Positions 17,441 to 26,218 of a stretch of DNA of 40,792 nucleotides are shown here, piece after piece (position 1 is the stretch's first letter; every line of letters starts with the position of its first letter). The DNA lies in contig CAYLMM010000022.1 of assembly GCA_964384825.1 (NCBI GenBank), positions 1-40,792 on the forward strand, given 5' to 3'. Source of the DNA: CAYLMM01 sp964384825. GTDB lineage: Bacteria; Krumholzibacteriota; Krumholzibacteriia; LZORAL124-64-63. The notes below the pieces were generated by a model. That model searched no databases, was not told the origin of the DNA, and saw nothing but the letters and a program-made list of their open reading frames with translations. The position numbers and the translations under genes are program-made.

Positions 17441-18439
17441 ATGCCTATTCGCAAGACACGCGTCCTGCTGCCGGTCCTGTTCGTTCTGGCCGCGTCGGCG
17501 CTCTGCGCGCACGCGGCCGAAGATCCGGCCGCGATCGCCGCCGAGGCCTTCGGACTGAGGCTGGACGGCAGGGTCGACGAGGCGGTGGAAATGCTGGAGG
17601 CCGGCGTCGGGGACCACCCGCGGGCGGGCGTCCTGCACTACGAACTGGCCCGCGCCAAGCTTCTGCTGCTGGACATCCCCGGCACGCTGGCGGCGGCCGA
17701 ATCCGCGGTGGACTGCGCGCCGGATAGCTGCGAGTATCGCTACTTCGCCGCCATGGCCGCGGCCTATTCGCTGATCGACGCGGCGCACCACGACGACCGG
17801 GACCGGATGAAGGCCATGGGCCGCAGGACCATCGGCCATCTCGAAGCCGCCCTGCGTGCCGACCCGGATTGCCATCGGGCCCGCTATCTGCTGGTCCAGC
17901 AGAGCGTCGAGATGGCGCCGCAAATCGGTCTCGAGGTGGCCGACCCCGAGCCCCACGTCGTCCTGATCGAGGGGAAGGATCCGATCATGGGCGCCAAGGC
18001 CCGTTGCTGCCTGGTGGTCGACAAGAAGGAGCAGCGGAAGATCTGGGAGAAGATCCTGGAGGATCATCCCGACGACGAGCGCGCCCTGGTCGAGGCCGCC
18101 GAGGGATTGATCACCGCCGGCGATCTGGTCCTGGCCGCGGCCTGCATCGAGAAGGCCATCGAGAAGAACGCGGAAAATTCCTACGGGTTGCTGCGACTGG
18201 GGCACGCCCACGCCATGCGGGGCGATTGGGAGCGGGCCCGGATACTGACGCACCGGTACCTCGATCACGAGCCGCCCGTCGCGCTGAAGGCCTACGCCAC
18301 CGCGCGGCTGGGCATGATCCACCACCGCACCGGCGATCAGGATCGGGCCCGGGAACTGATGGACGAGGCGCGCGGGATGGATCCGCACGTGTGGATGACG
18401 GTCATGCCGCCGCCGAAAGAGATCTTCACGCCGCTGTAG
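17441..18439 (+). CDS. Periplasmic tetratricopeptide-repeat-like protein
   Basis: This 332-residue protein has a signal peptide (RVLLPVLFVLAASALCAHAAE) and an all-helical body built of TPR-like helix pairs, for example DEAVEMLEAGVGDHPRAGVL, ETAL-type helices around HLEAALRADPDCHRARYLL and AACIEKAIEKNAENSYGLL, then DWERARILTHRYLDHEP and DRARELMDEARGMDP. Such proteins are scaffolds for protein contacts in the periplasm or outer membrane. Two cysteines sit together at KARCCLVV. GGAGGG precedes the ATG. It is followed 32 bases later by a membrane protein on the same strand. The specific partner is unknown. Confidence 0.7.
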   Translation: MPIRKTRVLLPVLFVLAASALCAHAAEDPAAIAAEAFGLRLDGRVDEAVEMLEAGVGDHPRAGVLHYELARAKLLLLDIPGTLAAAESAVDCAPDSCEYRYFAAMAAAYSLIDAAHHDDRDRMKAMGRRTIGHLEAALRADPDCHRARYLLVQQSVEMAPQIGLEVADPEPHVVLIEGKDPIMGAKARCCLVVDKKEQRKIWEKILEDHPDDERALVEAAEGLITAGDLVLAAACIEKAIEKNAENSYGLLRLGHAHAMRGDWERARILTHRYLDHEPPVALKAYATARLGMIHHRTGDQDRARELMDEARGMDPHVWMTVMPPPKEIFTPL

Positions 18440-18471
18440 ATGCGATGGAACGACAGAACCGGGGAGGCGAC

Positions 18472-19151
18472 ATGAGTGACGCGGGACGAAGCGCCGGGCT
18501 GCGGACGATCTTCTCCTTCTTTCTGGGACTGATGCTGGCGGTCTTCATCGGGCTGGGCGTTTATACGTTCTACCCCGCGCCCGAGCCGTTCGCAGATCAG
18601 ATCCAGGAACTCGACGACAACGCCCGCGAGATCCGCAGCGGGCGGCCGGCCACCGAGATGACGATCGAGGAGCGCGAGCGGCTCCAGGAGATCCAGGACC
18701 GGCGCTTCGAGCTGCGCGAGGCCGCGGAAGAGGCGCGCAAGCCGTGGTTCCTGCGCACGAGTATCATCCTGATCGTGCTGTCCACGCTGGCCCTGGCCGT
18801 CTCGTTGATCCGCGCCGACCAGCTGCCGGTGATCAGCAACGGCCTGCTGCTCGGGGGCGTTTTCACGATGCTCTACGGCGTGGGCTGGATCGTGAACACC
18901 GAGAAATCGATCACCAGGTTCCTGGTGATGACCATCGCGCTGGTCATCACCGTGGGGCTGGGGTATGTGCGCTTCGTGCGGCGGGGCGCGGCCGCGCCGC
19001 CGACCGCCGGCCCCGCCGACTGCCCGACGGCGCGCGCACCGCCGCCCGCGNNNNNNNNNNGGGCGAAGGATTCGCCGACATCGAGCGTCGCGTCCGCGCT
19101 CTCGAAGGACGGCTGGATGAGATCGCGAACGCGTTCGGCCGCAAAGACTGA
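18472..19151 (+). CDS. Membrane protein of unknown function, interrupted by an assembly gap
   Basis: The frame starting at 18472 (GGGGAGG upstream) encodes a first membrane helix (TIFSFFLGLMLAVFIGLGVY), a charged, probably coiled-coil segment (EIRSG...IEERERLQEIQDRR), then three further helices (TSIILIVLSTLALAVSLI, GLLLGGVFTMLYGVGWIV, FLVMTIALVITVGLGYV). Ten N at 19051-19060 interrupt it. After the gap a plausible coiled-coil C-terminus (FADIERRVRALEGRLDEIA) is open to a stop at 19149-19151, but in a different frame, so the true gap length is not ten bases. The two parts together look like one gene of about 225 residues or more. It is followed 23 bases later by a secreted-protein gene. Confidence 0.6.
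19051..19060. other. Scaffold gap (10 N)
   Basis: Ten undetermined bases interrupt the membrane-protein gene. The reading frame on either side differs, so the run is a placeholder and not a measured length. Confidence 0.99.
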
Positions 19152-19174
19152 CGATCCGCAAAGGGGGAGCTGCG

Positions 19175-19651
19175 GTGCGCGGGTTCAAAGTCGCCTCAAT
19201 CTGCTTTCTGCTGCTGGTCTGCGCGTCCGCTTCCGCGGCCCCGGCCGGCGCTTCCGACCGCTCCGATGAACCCCTCATGGCTGTTGCTGCCGAGGGCGAC
19301 GCATTCTCGATCCTGCTGCGGCCGTTTCCCGGGAAGATCCAGAATGAAATCCCATTGGTTCGGGATCTCTTCACCGCCTCGGCCGACAGTGCTTTGTTCT
19401 GCGGTCCGAATCGCCCGCATCCCCATTCCTGGCTCACGGCCAGCGTGATCTGCGACAAGAAGCTGGATTTCGCGATGGATATCGGTCCCGAGAACGGCGC
19501 TCCGATCGACACCGTGGCCTTCGCCGGAGTCGCGCCCGCGGCGTATCGCGTCGAGGTCCGCGACGTGGAGGATCTCGAGCCGGGCGTGTATGTTTTGCGT
19601 TATCTGTACCGGGACGAGATCGTGGGTGAATTCAGGGTCAAGCTGGAATGA
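19175..19651 (+). CDS. Secreted protein of unknown function
   Basis: This 158-residue protein with a signal peptide (VASICFLLLVCASASAAPAGA) starts at a GTG preceded by AAAGGGGGAG. The mature part ends in a beta-rich segment (AAYRVEVRDVEDLEPGVYVLRYLYRDEIVGEFRVKLE region) that resembles an Ig or Big-like sandwich edge. No family is recognised. Its stop overlaps the next start as ATGA, so it is translationally coupled to the VF530-like gene although the two products look unrelated. Confidence 0.6.
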   Translation: MRGFKVASICFLLLVCASASAAPAGASDRSDEPLMAVAAEGDAFSILLRPFPGKIQNEIPLVRDLFTASADSALFCGPNRPHPHSWLTASVICDKKLDFAMDIGPENGAPIDTVAFAGVAPAAYRVEVRDVEDLEPGVYVLRYLYRDEIVGEFRVKLE

Positions 19652-19881
19652 TCGACCGACAGGCGAACAACCCCCTGCACGGCAAGACGCTGGAGCAGAT
19701 CCTGACCCGCCTGGTCGAGCGCTACGGCTGGGAGGAGTTGGGCCGGCGCATCAACATCCGCTGCTTCACCAGCGATCCATCGGTCAAGTCGAGCCTGAAG
19801 TTCCTGCGCAAGACTCCCTGGGCGAGGGAGAAGGTGGAGGACATGTACGTCTACGCTCAGAGGCGGCCGCGCCGGCGCTGA
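19648..19881 (+). CDS. VF530 family small DNA-binding-type protein (DUF2132)
   Basis: This 77-residue protein matches the VF530 family almost from end to end: NPLHGKTLEQILTRLVE, YGWEELGRRINIRCF, DPSVKSSLKFLRKTPWAR and EKVEDMYV. Family members are small helical proteins first characterised structurally from Vibrio fischeri, with a fold suggesting nucleic-acid binding; the biological role is unclear. The basic tail (RRPRRR) supports nucleic-acid contact. The start at 19648 overlaps the preceding stop by ATGA. Confidence 0.88.
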   Translation: MIDRQANNPLHGKTLEQILTRLVERYGWEELGRRINIRCFTSDPSVKSSLKFLRKTPWAREKVEDMYVYAQRRPRRR

Positions 19882-19931
19882 AACCGATGCGTCGCGGTCG
19901 CTTCGCGATCCTATCCGGAGGGACGGCAGTG

Positions 19932-20447
19932 ATGATCGATCCTCGCCTGGTCCGCGACATCCTCGCCGGCTACAGCCTGCCGGTCATGGGCATCCACGGC
20001 CTGCCGCATTGGGCGCGCGTGCTCGACACCGGGCTGCGCCTGGCCGGGCGGACGGGAGCCGACGCGCGGGTGGTCGAACTCTTCGCCGTCTTCCACGATG
20101 CGCGGCGGGGGAACGAAGGCATCGATCCCGGCCACGGCCGCCGCGGCGCCGAACTCGCCCTGCGCATGCGCGCGGATCTTCCCGACCTGGACGACGATCG
20201 TCTCGCGCTGCTGACCGCCGCCTGCAGTTCCCATACCGACGGCGAGATCGACGGCGACATCACTCTGAGGACCTGCTGGGACGCCGACCGCCTCGATCTG
20301 TGGCGGGTCGGCATCGAGCCCCGCGGCGACAAGCTCTGCACCGACGCCGCGCGGGATCCGGAGATCCTGGACTGGACCCGCCGCCGCAGCTTGGCCGACC
20401 ACTGCCCGGCCTACGTCCGCGATGTTTGGCTGCCGGAGGACCGATGA
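19932..20447 (+). CDS. HD-domain phosphohydrolase-like protein
   Basis: This 171-residue cytoplasmic protein has the metal-ligand pattern of the HD superfamily: His22/His26 in IHGLPHWARV, His55-Asp56 in FHDARRG, a further His101 in SSHTDGE and Asp117 in WDADRLDL. Such enzymes hydrolyse phosphate esters, often of nucleotides. The small size and the phrase GIHGLPHWARV place it in a compact, poorly characterised subgroup. The ATG at 19932 has GGAGGGACGG upstream. It lies 50 bases after the VF530 gene and before the carbonic anhydrase on the same strand. The substrate is unknown. Confidence 0.78.
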   Translation: MIDPRLVRDILAGYSLPVMGIHGLPHWARVLDTGLRLAGRTGADARVVELFAVFHDARRGNEGIDPGHGRRGAELALRMRADLPDLDDDRLALLTAACSSHTDGEIDGDITLRTCWDADRLDLWRVGIEPRGDKLCTDAARDPEILDWTRRRSLADHCPAYVRDVWLPEDR

Positions 20448-20523
20448 GAACCCCGGGCCGGCCGTCGGCCGCGGGAAGCCGACGCGAACCGACCCCTTCG
20501 CCCGAAGGCTGGTGCCCGCCCCG

Positions 20524-21147
20524 ATGATCGACGCGCTCGAGGCCCTGCGACTTCTGCGCGAAGGCAACCGCCGCTTCGCCGAAGGCCGTCCCGAGGCATC
20601 GTCCCTGCTGTCCGCCGCCCGTCGCGACGAACTCCTCGCCGGCCAACGACCCTTCGCGGTCGTGCTGGGCTGCTCCGATTCCCGCGTTCCGGTCGAGATG
20701 ATCTTCGACCAGGGCTGCGGCGATCTCTTCGTGATCCGGGTCGCCGGCAACCTCGCCGCCCCGACCCAGATCGCCAGCGTCGAGTTCGCGGTCGGGGTGC
20801 TCGGCGTGCGGCTCGCGGTCGTGCTTGGCCATTCCCGCTGCGGCGCCGTGACCGCGGCTCTCGACCGGTTGCAGGGGCGCACGCCGCCCGGACCCGCGTG
20901 TTGCGCCGCTGTCGTCGACCGCATCCTGCCGGTCATAGAGCAGCTTCCGGCCGCCGGCCCGGGCAGCGATCCCGAACGATCGCTGCGCGAGGCGGTGCGG
21001 GCCAACGTCCGGGCTTCGGCGCGGTCCCTGCGAACCGGATCCGGGCTTCTCGAACAGGCTGTCGGCGACGGCGGTCTGATCGTCGTCGGGGCCGAGTATT
21101 CCCTAGAGAACGGCCTGGTGGATTTCTTCGACGGGGTTCCCGCCTGA
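20524..21147 (+). CDS. Beta-class carbonic anhydrase
   Basis: This 207-residue zinc enzyme interconverts CO2 and bicarbonate. Zinc ligands are visible: Cys50 and Asp52 in GCSDSRVP, with Arg54 as dyad partner, and His103 and Cys106 in GHSRCGAV. IRVAGN and the C-terminal GGLIVVGAEYSLENGLVDF fit the family. The start at 20524 (MIDALEALRLL) is chosen because the conserved fold begins there; the 34 codons upstream are Arg/Pro-rich and have no family character. The ribosome site is weak. No signal peptide, so it is cytoplasmic. Bicarbonate supply would suit a KorAB-using metabolism if that runs in the carboxylating direction, which is speculation. Confidence 0.93.
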   Translation: MIDALEALRLLREGNRRFAEGRPEASSLLSAARRDELLAGQRPFAVVLGCSDSRVPVEMIFDQGCGDLFVIRVAGNLAAPTQIASVEFAVGVLGVRLAVVLGHSRCGAVTAALDRLQGRTPPGPACCAAVVDRILPVIEQLPAAGPGSDPERSLREAVRANVRASARSLRTGSGLLEQAVGDGGLIVVGAEYSLENGLVDFFDGVPA

Positions 21148-21168
21148 CGGGCCCCGGGGAGGGGGATC

Positions 21169-21639
21169 ATGGACATCGGCATCAGGGAAGCGGCGGCGGG
21201 CGATCTGGGGGATCTGGTCCGCCTGCACGGACTGTTCATGGACCATCACCGGGATTGCGACGAACGTTTCGTTCTCCGTCCCGGCGTCGAGCAGGGTTGG
21301 GCCGGTCGGATCTCCGGCGCCGTCGAGGACCCCGATTCCCTCGTGCTGGTCGCGACCGCGGAAGGCGGCGTCGTGGGCTGCGCCTATACCCTGATCAAAT
21401 CCGGCGACGCGGATTTCGGCCCCGAACGGATCGGGTTCCTCTGCGATGTCTACGTCGAGCCACCCCTCCGCCGCCGGGGCGTCGCCCGGCGTTTCCTCGC
21501 CGAATCCCGGAACTGGCTCTACGAGCGCGGCATTCGCACCATCGAAGCCGGCTGGGCGGTCCGCGCCGACGAGGCCGGCTCCACCTGGCCCGGTCTCGGC
21601 TTCGTGCCGCTGAGCAGCACCGGGCGGCTGGAGTTCTAG
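21169..21639 (+). CDS. GNAT family N-acetyltransferase
   Basis: This 156-residue acetyl-CoA-dependent acyltransferase has the core order beta strand, GNAT motif A and C-terminal helix: GFLCDVYVEPPLRRRGVARRFLAE contains the pyrophosphate-binding R-R-G-V-A turn, followed by GIRTIEAGWAVRADEAGSTW and LGFVPLSS. The N-terminal IREAAAGDLGDLVRLHGLF is typical of the family. GGGGAGGGGG lies just before the ATG. The acceptor substrate is unknown. It is 21 bases downstream of the carbonic anhydrase and may be cotranscribed. Confidence 0.88.
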   Translation: MDIGIREAAAGDLGDLVRLHGLFMDHHRDCDERFVLRPGVEQGWAGRISGAVEDPDSLVLVATAEGGVVGCAYTLIKSGDADFGPERIGFLCDVYVEPPLRRRGVARRFLAESRNWLYERGIRTIEAGWAVRADEAGSTWPGLGFVPLSSTGRLEF

Positions 21640-21736
21640 TCCTCTGTCGATTCGAGGGATCCGTGTCCTAGGCGATGTGCTAAGATAATGGATATCGATT
21701 CCATTTCGAGGCCGTTTATCGCCCGGAGGGGAGCCC

Positions 21737-22747
21737 GTGTCCTGGATCGACAATTCGAGAATCATCGCGATCTTCGCCGTCGTCTGGCTGCATGTCTCGG
21801 CCGGGGTGGTCATGCTGGCCGATTTCGGTTCGCAATACTGGTGGATCGGTAACATCCTCGACGCTCTCGTCCGCTGGAGCGTGCCGGTCTTCGTGATGAT
21901 CAGCGGGGCCCTGCTGCTCGATCCCGGCAAGAAGGAACAGCCGAACGTCTTCTATCGCAAGAGGCTCTCGCGGATCCTGATCCCGATCCTGTTCTGGTCG
22001 GCCTTCTACCTGTTCTGGAGCTTCCGCGACGGCGCCTACGATGGATCGCGATCCCTGCCCGTGGCCATGGTCAAGAAGCTGCTGACCGGCAGGCCGTATT
22101 TCCACATGTGGTTCCTCTACATGATCCTGGGCCTCTACGTCTTCACGCCGTTTCTGCGGAAGATCGTCGCGCATTCGACCCGCAGGCAGCTGGCCGGCCT
22201 GGTGGCCGCCTGTTTCGTCCTGGCCGCGGTCAACGATCTGTACGCCGGCCTGTTCGCGTCCGATTCGAAGCTGTTCGTGAACTGGTTCCTGTGCTATCTG
22301 CCCTACTTCCTGCTCGGTTCGCTGATCCGTCGCGACCAACGCCGGCATTCGAAGGCGATGCTGACGGCGGTGTTCCTGGCGTCGGTCCTGGCCACGGCCG
22401 CGGGATGCTTCCTGCTGGCCGACCGCAAAGGCATCTTCGCCGGGCTGTATTGCTACCGCTATCTCAGCCTCACGGTCATCCCGATGTCGATCAGCGTCAT
22501 GTACCTGCTGAAATCCTGGAACCGGCCGCTGGTCAACGCGGGGATCGCCAGGAAGGCGGCGACCCTCACCCTGGGGGTCTACCTCTGCCATCCGCTGGCG
22601 ATGCAGTTCTTCGATCGTCAGGGATTCCATTCGATGCGTTTCCACCCGCTGGTTTCGGTTCCGGCGGTCGCCCTGGTCGTGTTCGCCGTATCGCTCGGTG
22701 CGATGTGGGTGCTCGACCGCGTCCCTCTGCTCAAGCGGACGATTTGA
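21737..22747 (+). CDS. Membrane acyltransferase, acyltransferase-3 (OafA/WecH-like) family
   Basis: This 336-residue polytopic protein has about ten hydrophobic helices. It begins with the family signature RIIAIFAVVWLHVSAG, whose His is the conserved catalytic residue, followed by WSVPVFVMISGALLLDP and YRKRLSRILIPILFW. Members transfer acetyl, succinyl or other acyl groups to surface polysaccharides, peptidoglycan or lipids at the inner membrane. The start is GTG at 21737 with GGAGGGG upstream. There are no glycan genes beside it, so the acceptor cannot be inferred. Length is typical for the short, single-domain forms. Confidence 0.88.
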   Translation: MSWIDNSRIIAIFAVVWLHVSAGVVMLADFGSQYWWIGNILDALVRWSVPVFVMISGALLLDPGKKEQPNVFYRKRLSRILIPILFWSAFYLFWSFRDGAYDGSRSLPVAMVKKLLTGRPYFHMWFLYMILGLYVFTPFLRKIVAHSTRRQLAGLVAACFVLAAVNDLYAGLFASDSKLFVNWFLCYLPYFLLGSLIRRDQRRHSKAMLTAVFLASVLATAAGCFLLADRKGIFAGLYCYRYLSLTVIPMSISVMYLLKSWNRPLVNAGIARKAATLTLGVYLCHPLAMQFFDRQGFHSMRFHPLVSVPAVALVVFAVSLGAMWVLDRVPLLKRTI

Positions 22748-22876
22748 AACGGTCCGGCCGCGGCCGCCGCGCGGGCCGGGCCCTGGAGAAATATTCCTCT
22801 CCCGATACGCGCATTATGGTAGTGTTTCGACAATTGATAGATTCTATTCGTTTTCCATGATCCGGGATGTATCGCC

Positions 22877-24433
22877 ATGGACAGATTCCCGTTCTTCCGA
22901 TCGCCGCGGCTGCCGATCCTGATCGCCCTGCTGGCGGCCCTGCTGGCCCTCGGTTCCTGCGATGACGATTCCCCCACCGAATGCGTTCTCTACGATGTCG
23001 GCGCGGTCGAGGGCCGGGTCCTGGCGGCGGGCGATGGGGTTTCGACCGTCGTCGCCGCCCGCGCCATGGAGGGGCCGAACAGAATGGACGTGGTCTGCTC
23101 GACCGTCTCCGATTCGGCCGGCGCCTACCGGATGGATCTGCCGACGGGGCTGTATCGCCTGGAAGTGGATCCGAACAGTTCGATGATCTTCATCAACGAC
23201 TTCCGCGACACGGTCAGGATCACGCCGCGGGTTCATCGCAAGGATCTGTTGCGCGGCAAGGTAACCATCCGCGTCGCGTTGCCCGATACGTTTCCCGATC
23301 AGAAATGTACCCTCCAACTCGCTGGACGCGGTCTGGGAGCGGACCCTGTCCGGTCGGAGTCTTCCGGCGGGCTGCTGGAATTCGTCTGTCCGGTGGTGCA
23401 TCCCGGATCGTATCTCATGGCGTTTTACGGTTATGGATTCTTCCCCGTGTACCTGCCGGATGCCTGGAGCCGCGATACCGCGGATTCGTTGAAGGTGGGA
23501 ACCGACCACCCCACGGTCTTCGCGGTCGATTTCACCGAGACCCACGCATTTGTCGGCGGACGGATCACCGGCGGCTGGCAGGAACTGGGCGCGGGTTTCC
23601 ACGCGCCGACGGTCGTGGTCCATTCCCTGGAGCGCGAAATGATTTCCCAGGATTATTGTCACGCCGACGGTTCATTCGGGTGCGATGTCCTGGTGGCGCA
23701 ACCGGTCCGGATCAAGACCGAACTCGATGATGTGGAACAGTGGATCGGCGGCGATTCGTTCGAGACCGCGCGCGTATTCGATCTGCAGCCCGGAGGCCGG
23801 ATCACCGACGTGGCCCTGGCCACCTGCGGCATCCGGGTTCTGCTCGAAGGCCCCGGGGAGCGGATCGGCTATCGGACCGACGTCGTGGTCTTCGATGAGG
23901 ATGGGAACGAAATCCGTCCCTGGCGCAAGGACGACAATCCCTTCTCGGTCTGCAATCTCCGAAGCGGCCGATATTATCTGCATGTCGACGGCCGGCGCTT
24001 CGACCAGCCCTGGGCGCCGCAATGGTACGGCGGAACCGAGATCAGGGCCGAAGCCGAGCCCATCGATCTGGCAGCGGGCGAACTGCGCCGGATCACGATC
24101 GAACTCGTCGAGGGGGGAGTGATCGCCGGCGAGGTGCTGGACGCCGACGGCGGACGCCCGGACGAGGTGAAATGCATCCTGTCCAGCGACGAGATCGAGC
24201 CCTACTGCTGCGAGGGAGGGGTGTCGCAAACATTCCACGATGGCCTGTTCCGTTACCAGGGTCTGCCCAACGGCCGCTACTATCTGGGCGCCGAGATCGG
24301 GGGGGGCGGGACCTGGTGGTATCCCGGCGTCCCCGATTTCGCCTCGGCGACGCCGATCCTGATCACCGATCACCAGGCTCTGACCGATCTCTCCCTTGTC
24401 CTGCCTGCTGCCGGAAAGGAGGTTCGGCCATGA
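22877..24433 (+). CDS. Lipoprotein with carboxypeptidase-regulatory-like repeats (paralogue 1)
   Basis: This 518-residue predicted lipoprotein has the signal LPILIALLAALLALGSC and lipid attachment at the Cys of LGSCDDDS. The body consists of repeated beta-sandwich modules of the carboxypeptidase-regulatory-like type: short inserts such as GRVLAAGDGV...AYRMDLPTGLYRLEVD and GVIAGEVLDADGG...FRYQGLPNGRYYLG. These modules usually serve as surface or secreted adhesion or scaffold domains. The start is the ATG at 22877, where the signal begins; no strong ribosome site is seen. The stop overlaps the next start as ATGA. The next gene encodes a diverged paralogue, so this is a tandem duplication. Confidence 0.75.
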   Translation: MDRFPFFRSPRLPILIALLAALLALGSCDDDSPTECVLYDVGAVEGRVLAAGDGVSTVVAARAMEGPNRMDVVCSTVSDSAGAYRMDLPTGLYRLEVDPNSSMIFINDFRDTVRITPRVHRKDLLRGKVTIRVALPDTFPDQKCTLQLAGRGLGADPVRSESSGGLLEFVCPVVHPGSYLMAFYGYGFFPVYLPDAWSRDTADSLKVGTDHPTVFAVDFTETHAFVGGRITGGWQELGAGFHAPTVVVHSLEREMISQDYCHADGSFGCDVLVAQPVRIKTELDDVEQWIGGDSFETARVFDLQPGGRITDVALATCGIRVLLEGPGERIGYRTDVVVFDEDGNEIRPWRKDDNPFSVCNLRSGRYYLHVDGRRFDQPWAPQWYGGTEIRAEAEPIDLAAGELRRITIELVEGGVIAGEVLDADGGRPDEVKCILSSDEIEPYCCEGGVSQTFHDGLFRYQGLPNGRYYLGAEIGGGGTWWYPGVPDFASATPILITDHQALTDLSLVLPAAGKEVRP

Positions 24434-26058
24434 AACGCATCGCCGTTTCGGTCGCGATGTTGCCGTTGCTGTTCTGCTCGCTGCTGCTGGCCGTCGGCGG
24501 CTGCGAGGACGACGGCGTCTGCCGCCCCGCGGTGCCCGCCGGCCGCATCGAAGGCACGGTCCTGACCGCGGGAGTGCCCCTCGATGCCGAGGTCGCCGCG
24601 GTCCAGGTCGCCGGCGGCGCCGAGACGGGATTCTCGTACAGGACCGAACCAGATCCCGCAGGCGCCTACGGGTTCGATCTGCCCGCCGGAACCTACATCG
24701 TCAAGCTGCGGAAGAACCACGGCCGCTTCGAATACGCGTATCGCGCGGCCGGTCACGATCTTCCCGATACCCCGCCCGACACCCTGCTGGTCGATGCGGC
24801 CCATTCCCCCAAGGGGATCGATTTCGTCCTGGGCAACGTGGACCTTCGCCTGGAATTCTCCGACCACTTCGACGGAGATTGGGCGAGGGTGTTCCTGCAC
24901 CGGAGCGGCGTGATCGATCCGTCGGCCTGGCGGACCTGTGAAGAGCGGGAGTCGGGCTGGATCGAAAGCGGGAGCCTGGATGTCCTGATCCCCGGAATCC
25001 TGCCCGGGGAATTCCTGATCGAGGTCGCGCTGGTTTGTCGTGATTGCGAAGAGCATTTCTGGCTGCCGGGCGTCTGGGATCCGTCGGCGGCGCCTTCGTT
25101 CTCGGTAATTGCCGACTCCACCGTCTCGCTGAACTTCGCCGTCGCTTCCGAACCGGCCTGGATCGCCGGCCGCATAGGCGGCGCGTGGCTGGAAATGGGG
25201 ATGGACGAGAGGCCGGAACTGTCGGTCGTGACGTCCGATTCACTGGCCATCGTGTCGAAGTTCCGGGTCGGGGACGACGGCAGGTTCGCGGTGCCTCTCC
25301 ATCTGCCGGCCCAGGTCAAGCTGCGGGTCGTCCAGAACAGCGTCGAGCGCTGGATCGGCGGCCCGGGTTTCGCCGAGGCCGACATCTTCACGCGCGAGCC
25401 GGGAACGACGGCTCCGGAGATCGACCTGGCCCAGAGCGGACTGAGCCTGGCGGTCGAGTGCCCCGACGGAGGCGCCGGATACCTGGATTTCGAATTCTAC
25501 GATCCCGTCGACCTGTCCCTGGTGGCTAAGACCCGGGGCGATACGCAGCACGCGAATCGGATCGGAATCCCGAATCTCTGGCCCGGCGATTATCTGATGC
25601 ATGTTTATCCCGCGGCCATGGTCGGGAAGACCGCTTGGCGCCCGCAGTGGTACGACCGCGCCGCCGAGGCGGGAGAGGCCCGGCTGATATCCATCGCTTC
25701 GGCAGGCGAAATCGTGCCGCTGGACCTGATCCTGGAGGCGGGTGGCGAGATTCACGGCAGCCTGGTCCGCCAGCCGGGCGATGAGAAATGCTACAAGATC
25801 ATCGTCACCACGGCGGACGAGTACACGAGCCTGGATTACCAGTGGTTGTGTACCCGGGACAGCGATTTCGAGTACGGGGGCCTGCCGGACGGGTTATTCA
25901 AGATCGGCGCCGTGGATCTCTACGCCGACCTGGATGGAAATATGCCGCCGATCGACGCCGCCGTCTGGTATCCGGACGTGGCTGATTGGGAATCGGCCGG
26001 CGTCGTGCAGATCGAGGATGCGTCGATCGTCACGGACATCGACATAGACCTGCGGTGA
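24430..26058 (+). CDS. Lipoprotein with carboxypeptidase-regulatory-like repeats (paralogue 2)
   Basis: This 542-residue predicted lipoprotein has the signal VAMLPLLFCSLLLAVGGC with lipid attachment at Cys of GGCEDD. It shares the layout of the preceding gene: GRIEGTVLTAGVPL...AYGFDLPAGTYIVKL near the N-terminus, a WIGGPGFAEADIF segment matching WIGGDSFETARVF of paralogue 1, a WRPQWY segment matching WAPQWY, and a C-terminal GEIHGSLVRQPGDEKCYKI module. Conserved cysteines pair in similar places. AAAGGAGG precedes the ATG and the start overlaps the preceding stop. The function is unknown; such paired lipoproteins may form a surface complex. Confidence 0.75.
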   Translation: MKRIAVSVAMLPLLFCSLLLAVGGCEDDGVCRPAVPAGRIEGTVLTAGVPLDAEVAAVQVAGGAETGFSYRTEPDPAGAYGFDLPAGTYIVKLRKNHGRFEYAYRAAGHDLPDTPPDTLLVDAAHSPKGIDFVLGNVDLRLEFSDHFDGDWARVFLHRSGVIDPSAWRTCEERESGWIESGSLDVLIPGILPGEFLIEVALVCRDCEEHFWLPGVWDPSAAPSFSVIADSTVSLNFAVASEPAWIAGRIGGAWLEMGMDERPELSVVTSDSLAIVSKFRVGDDGRFAVPLHLPAQVKLRVVQNSVERWIGGPGFAEADIFTREPGTTAPEIDLAQSGLSLAVECPDGGAGYLDFEFYDPVDLSLVAKTRGDTQHANRIGIPNLWPGDYLMHVYPAAMVGKTAWRPQWYDRAAEAGEARLISIASAGEIVPLDLILEAGGEIHGSLVRQPGDEKCYKIIVTTADEYTSLDYQWLCTRDSDFEYGGLPDGLFKIGAVDLYADLDGNMPPIDAAVWYPDVADWESAGVVQIEDASIVTDIDIDLR

Positions 26059-26119
26059 ACCTATTCGCGCAAATTCCTGGCGGTTTTCGTCTGATTGCCC
26101 TACATTGCGGTTCCAGGCT

Positions 26120-26149
26120 GGCCCGGACACTGCTGTCCGGGCCGGTTTT
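26120..26149 (+). terminator. Rho-independent-type terminator after the lipoprotein pair
   Basis: GGCCCGGACA (26120-26129) pairs perfectly with TGTCCGGGCC (26134-26143) around a CTGC loop and is followed by GGTTTT. The stem is strong; the T-tract is short. Confidence 0.65.
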
Positions 26150-26218
26150 GCGGAAACGACCGCAAGATCTGTCGAGCTGAGGGTTACTTGGCTCAATAGA
26201 GTCGAGGAGCCCCACGTT

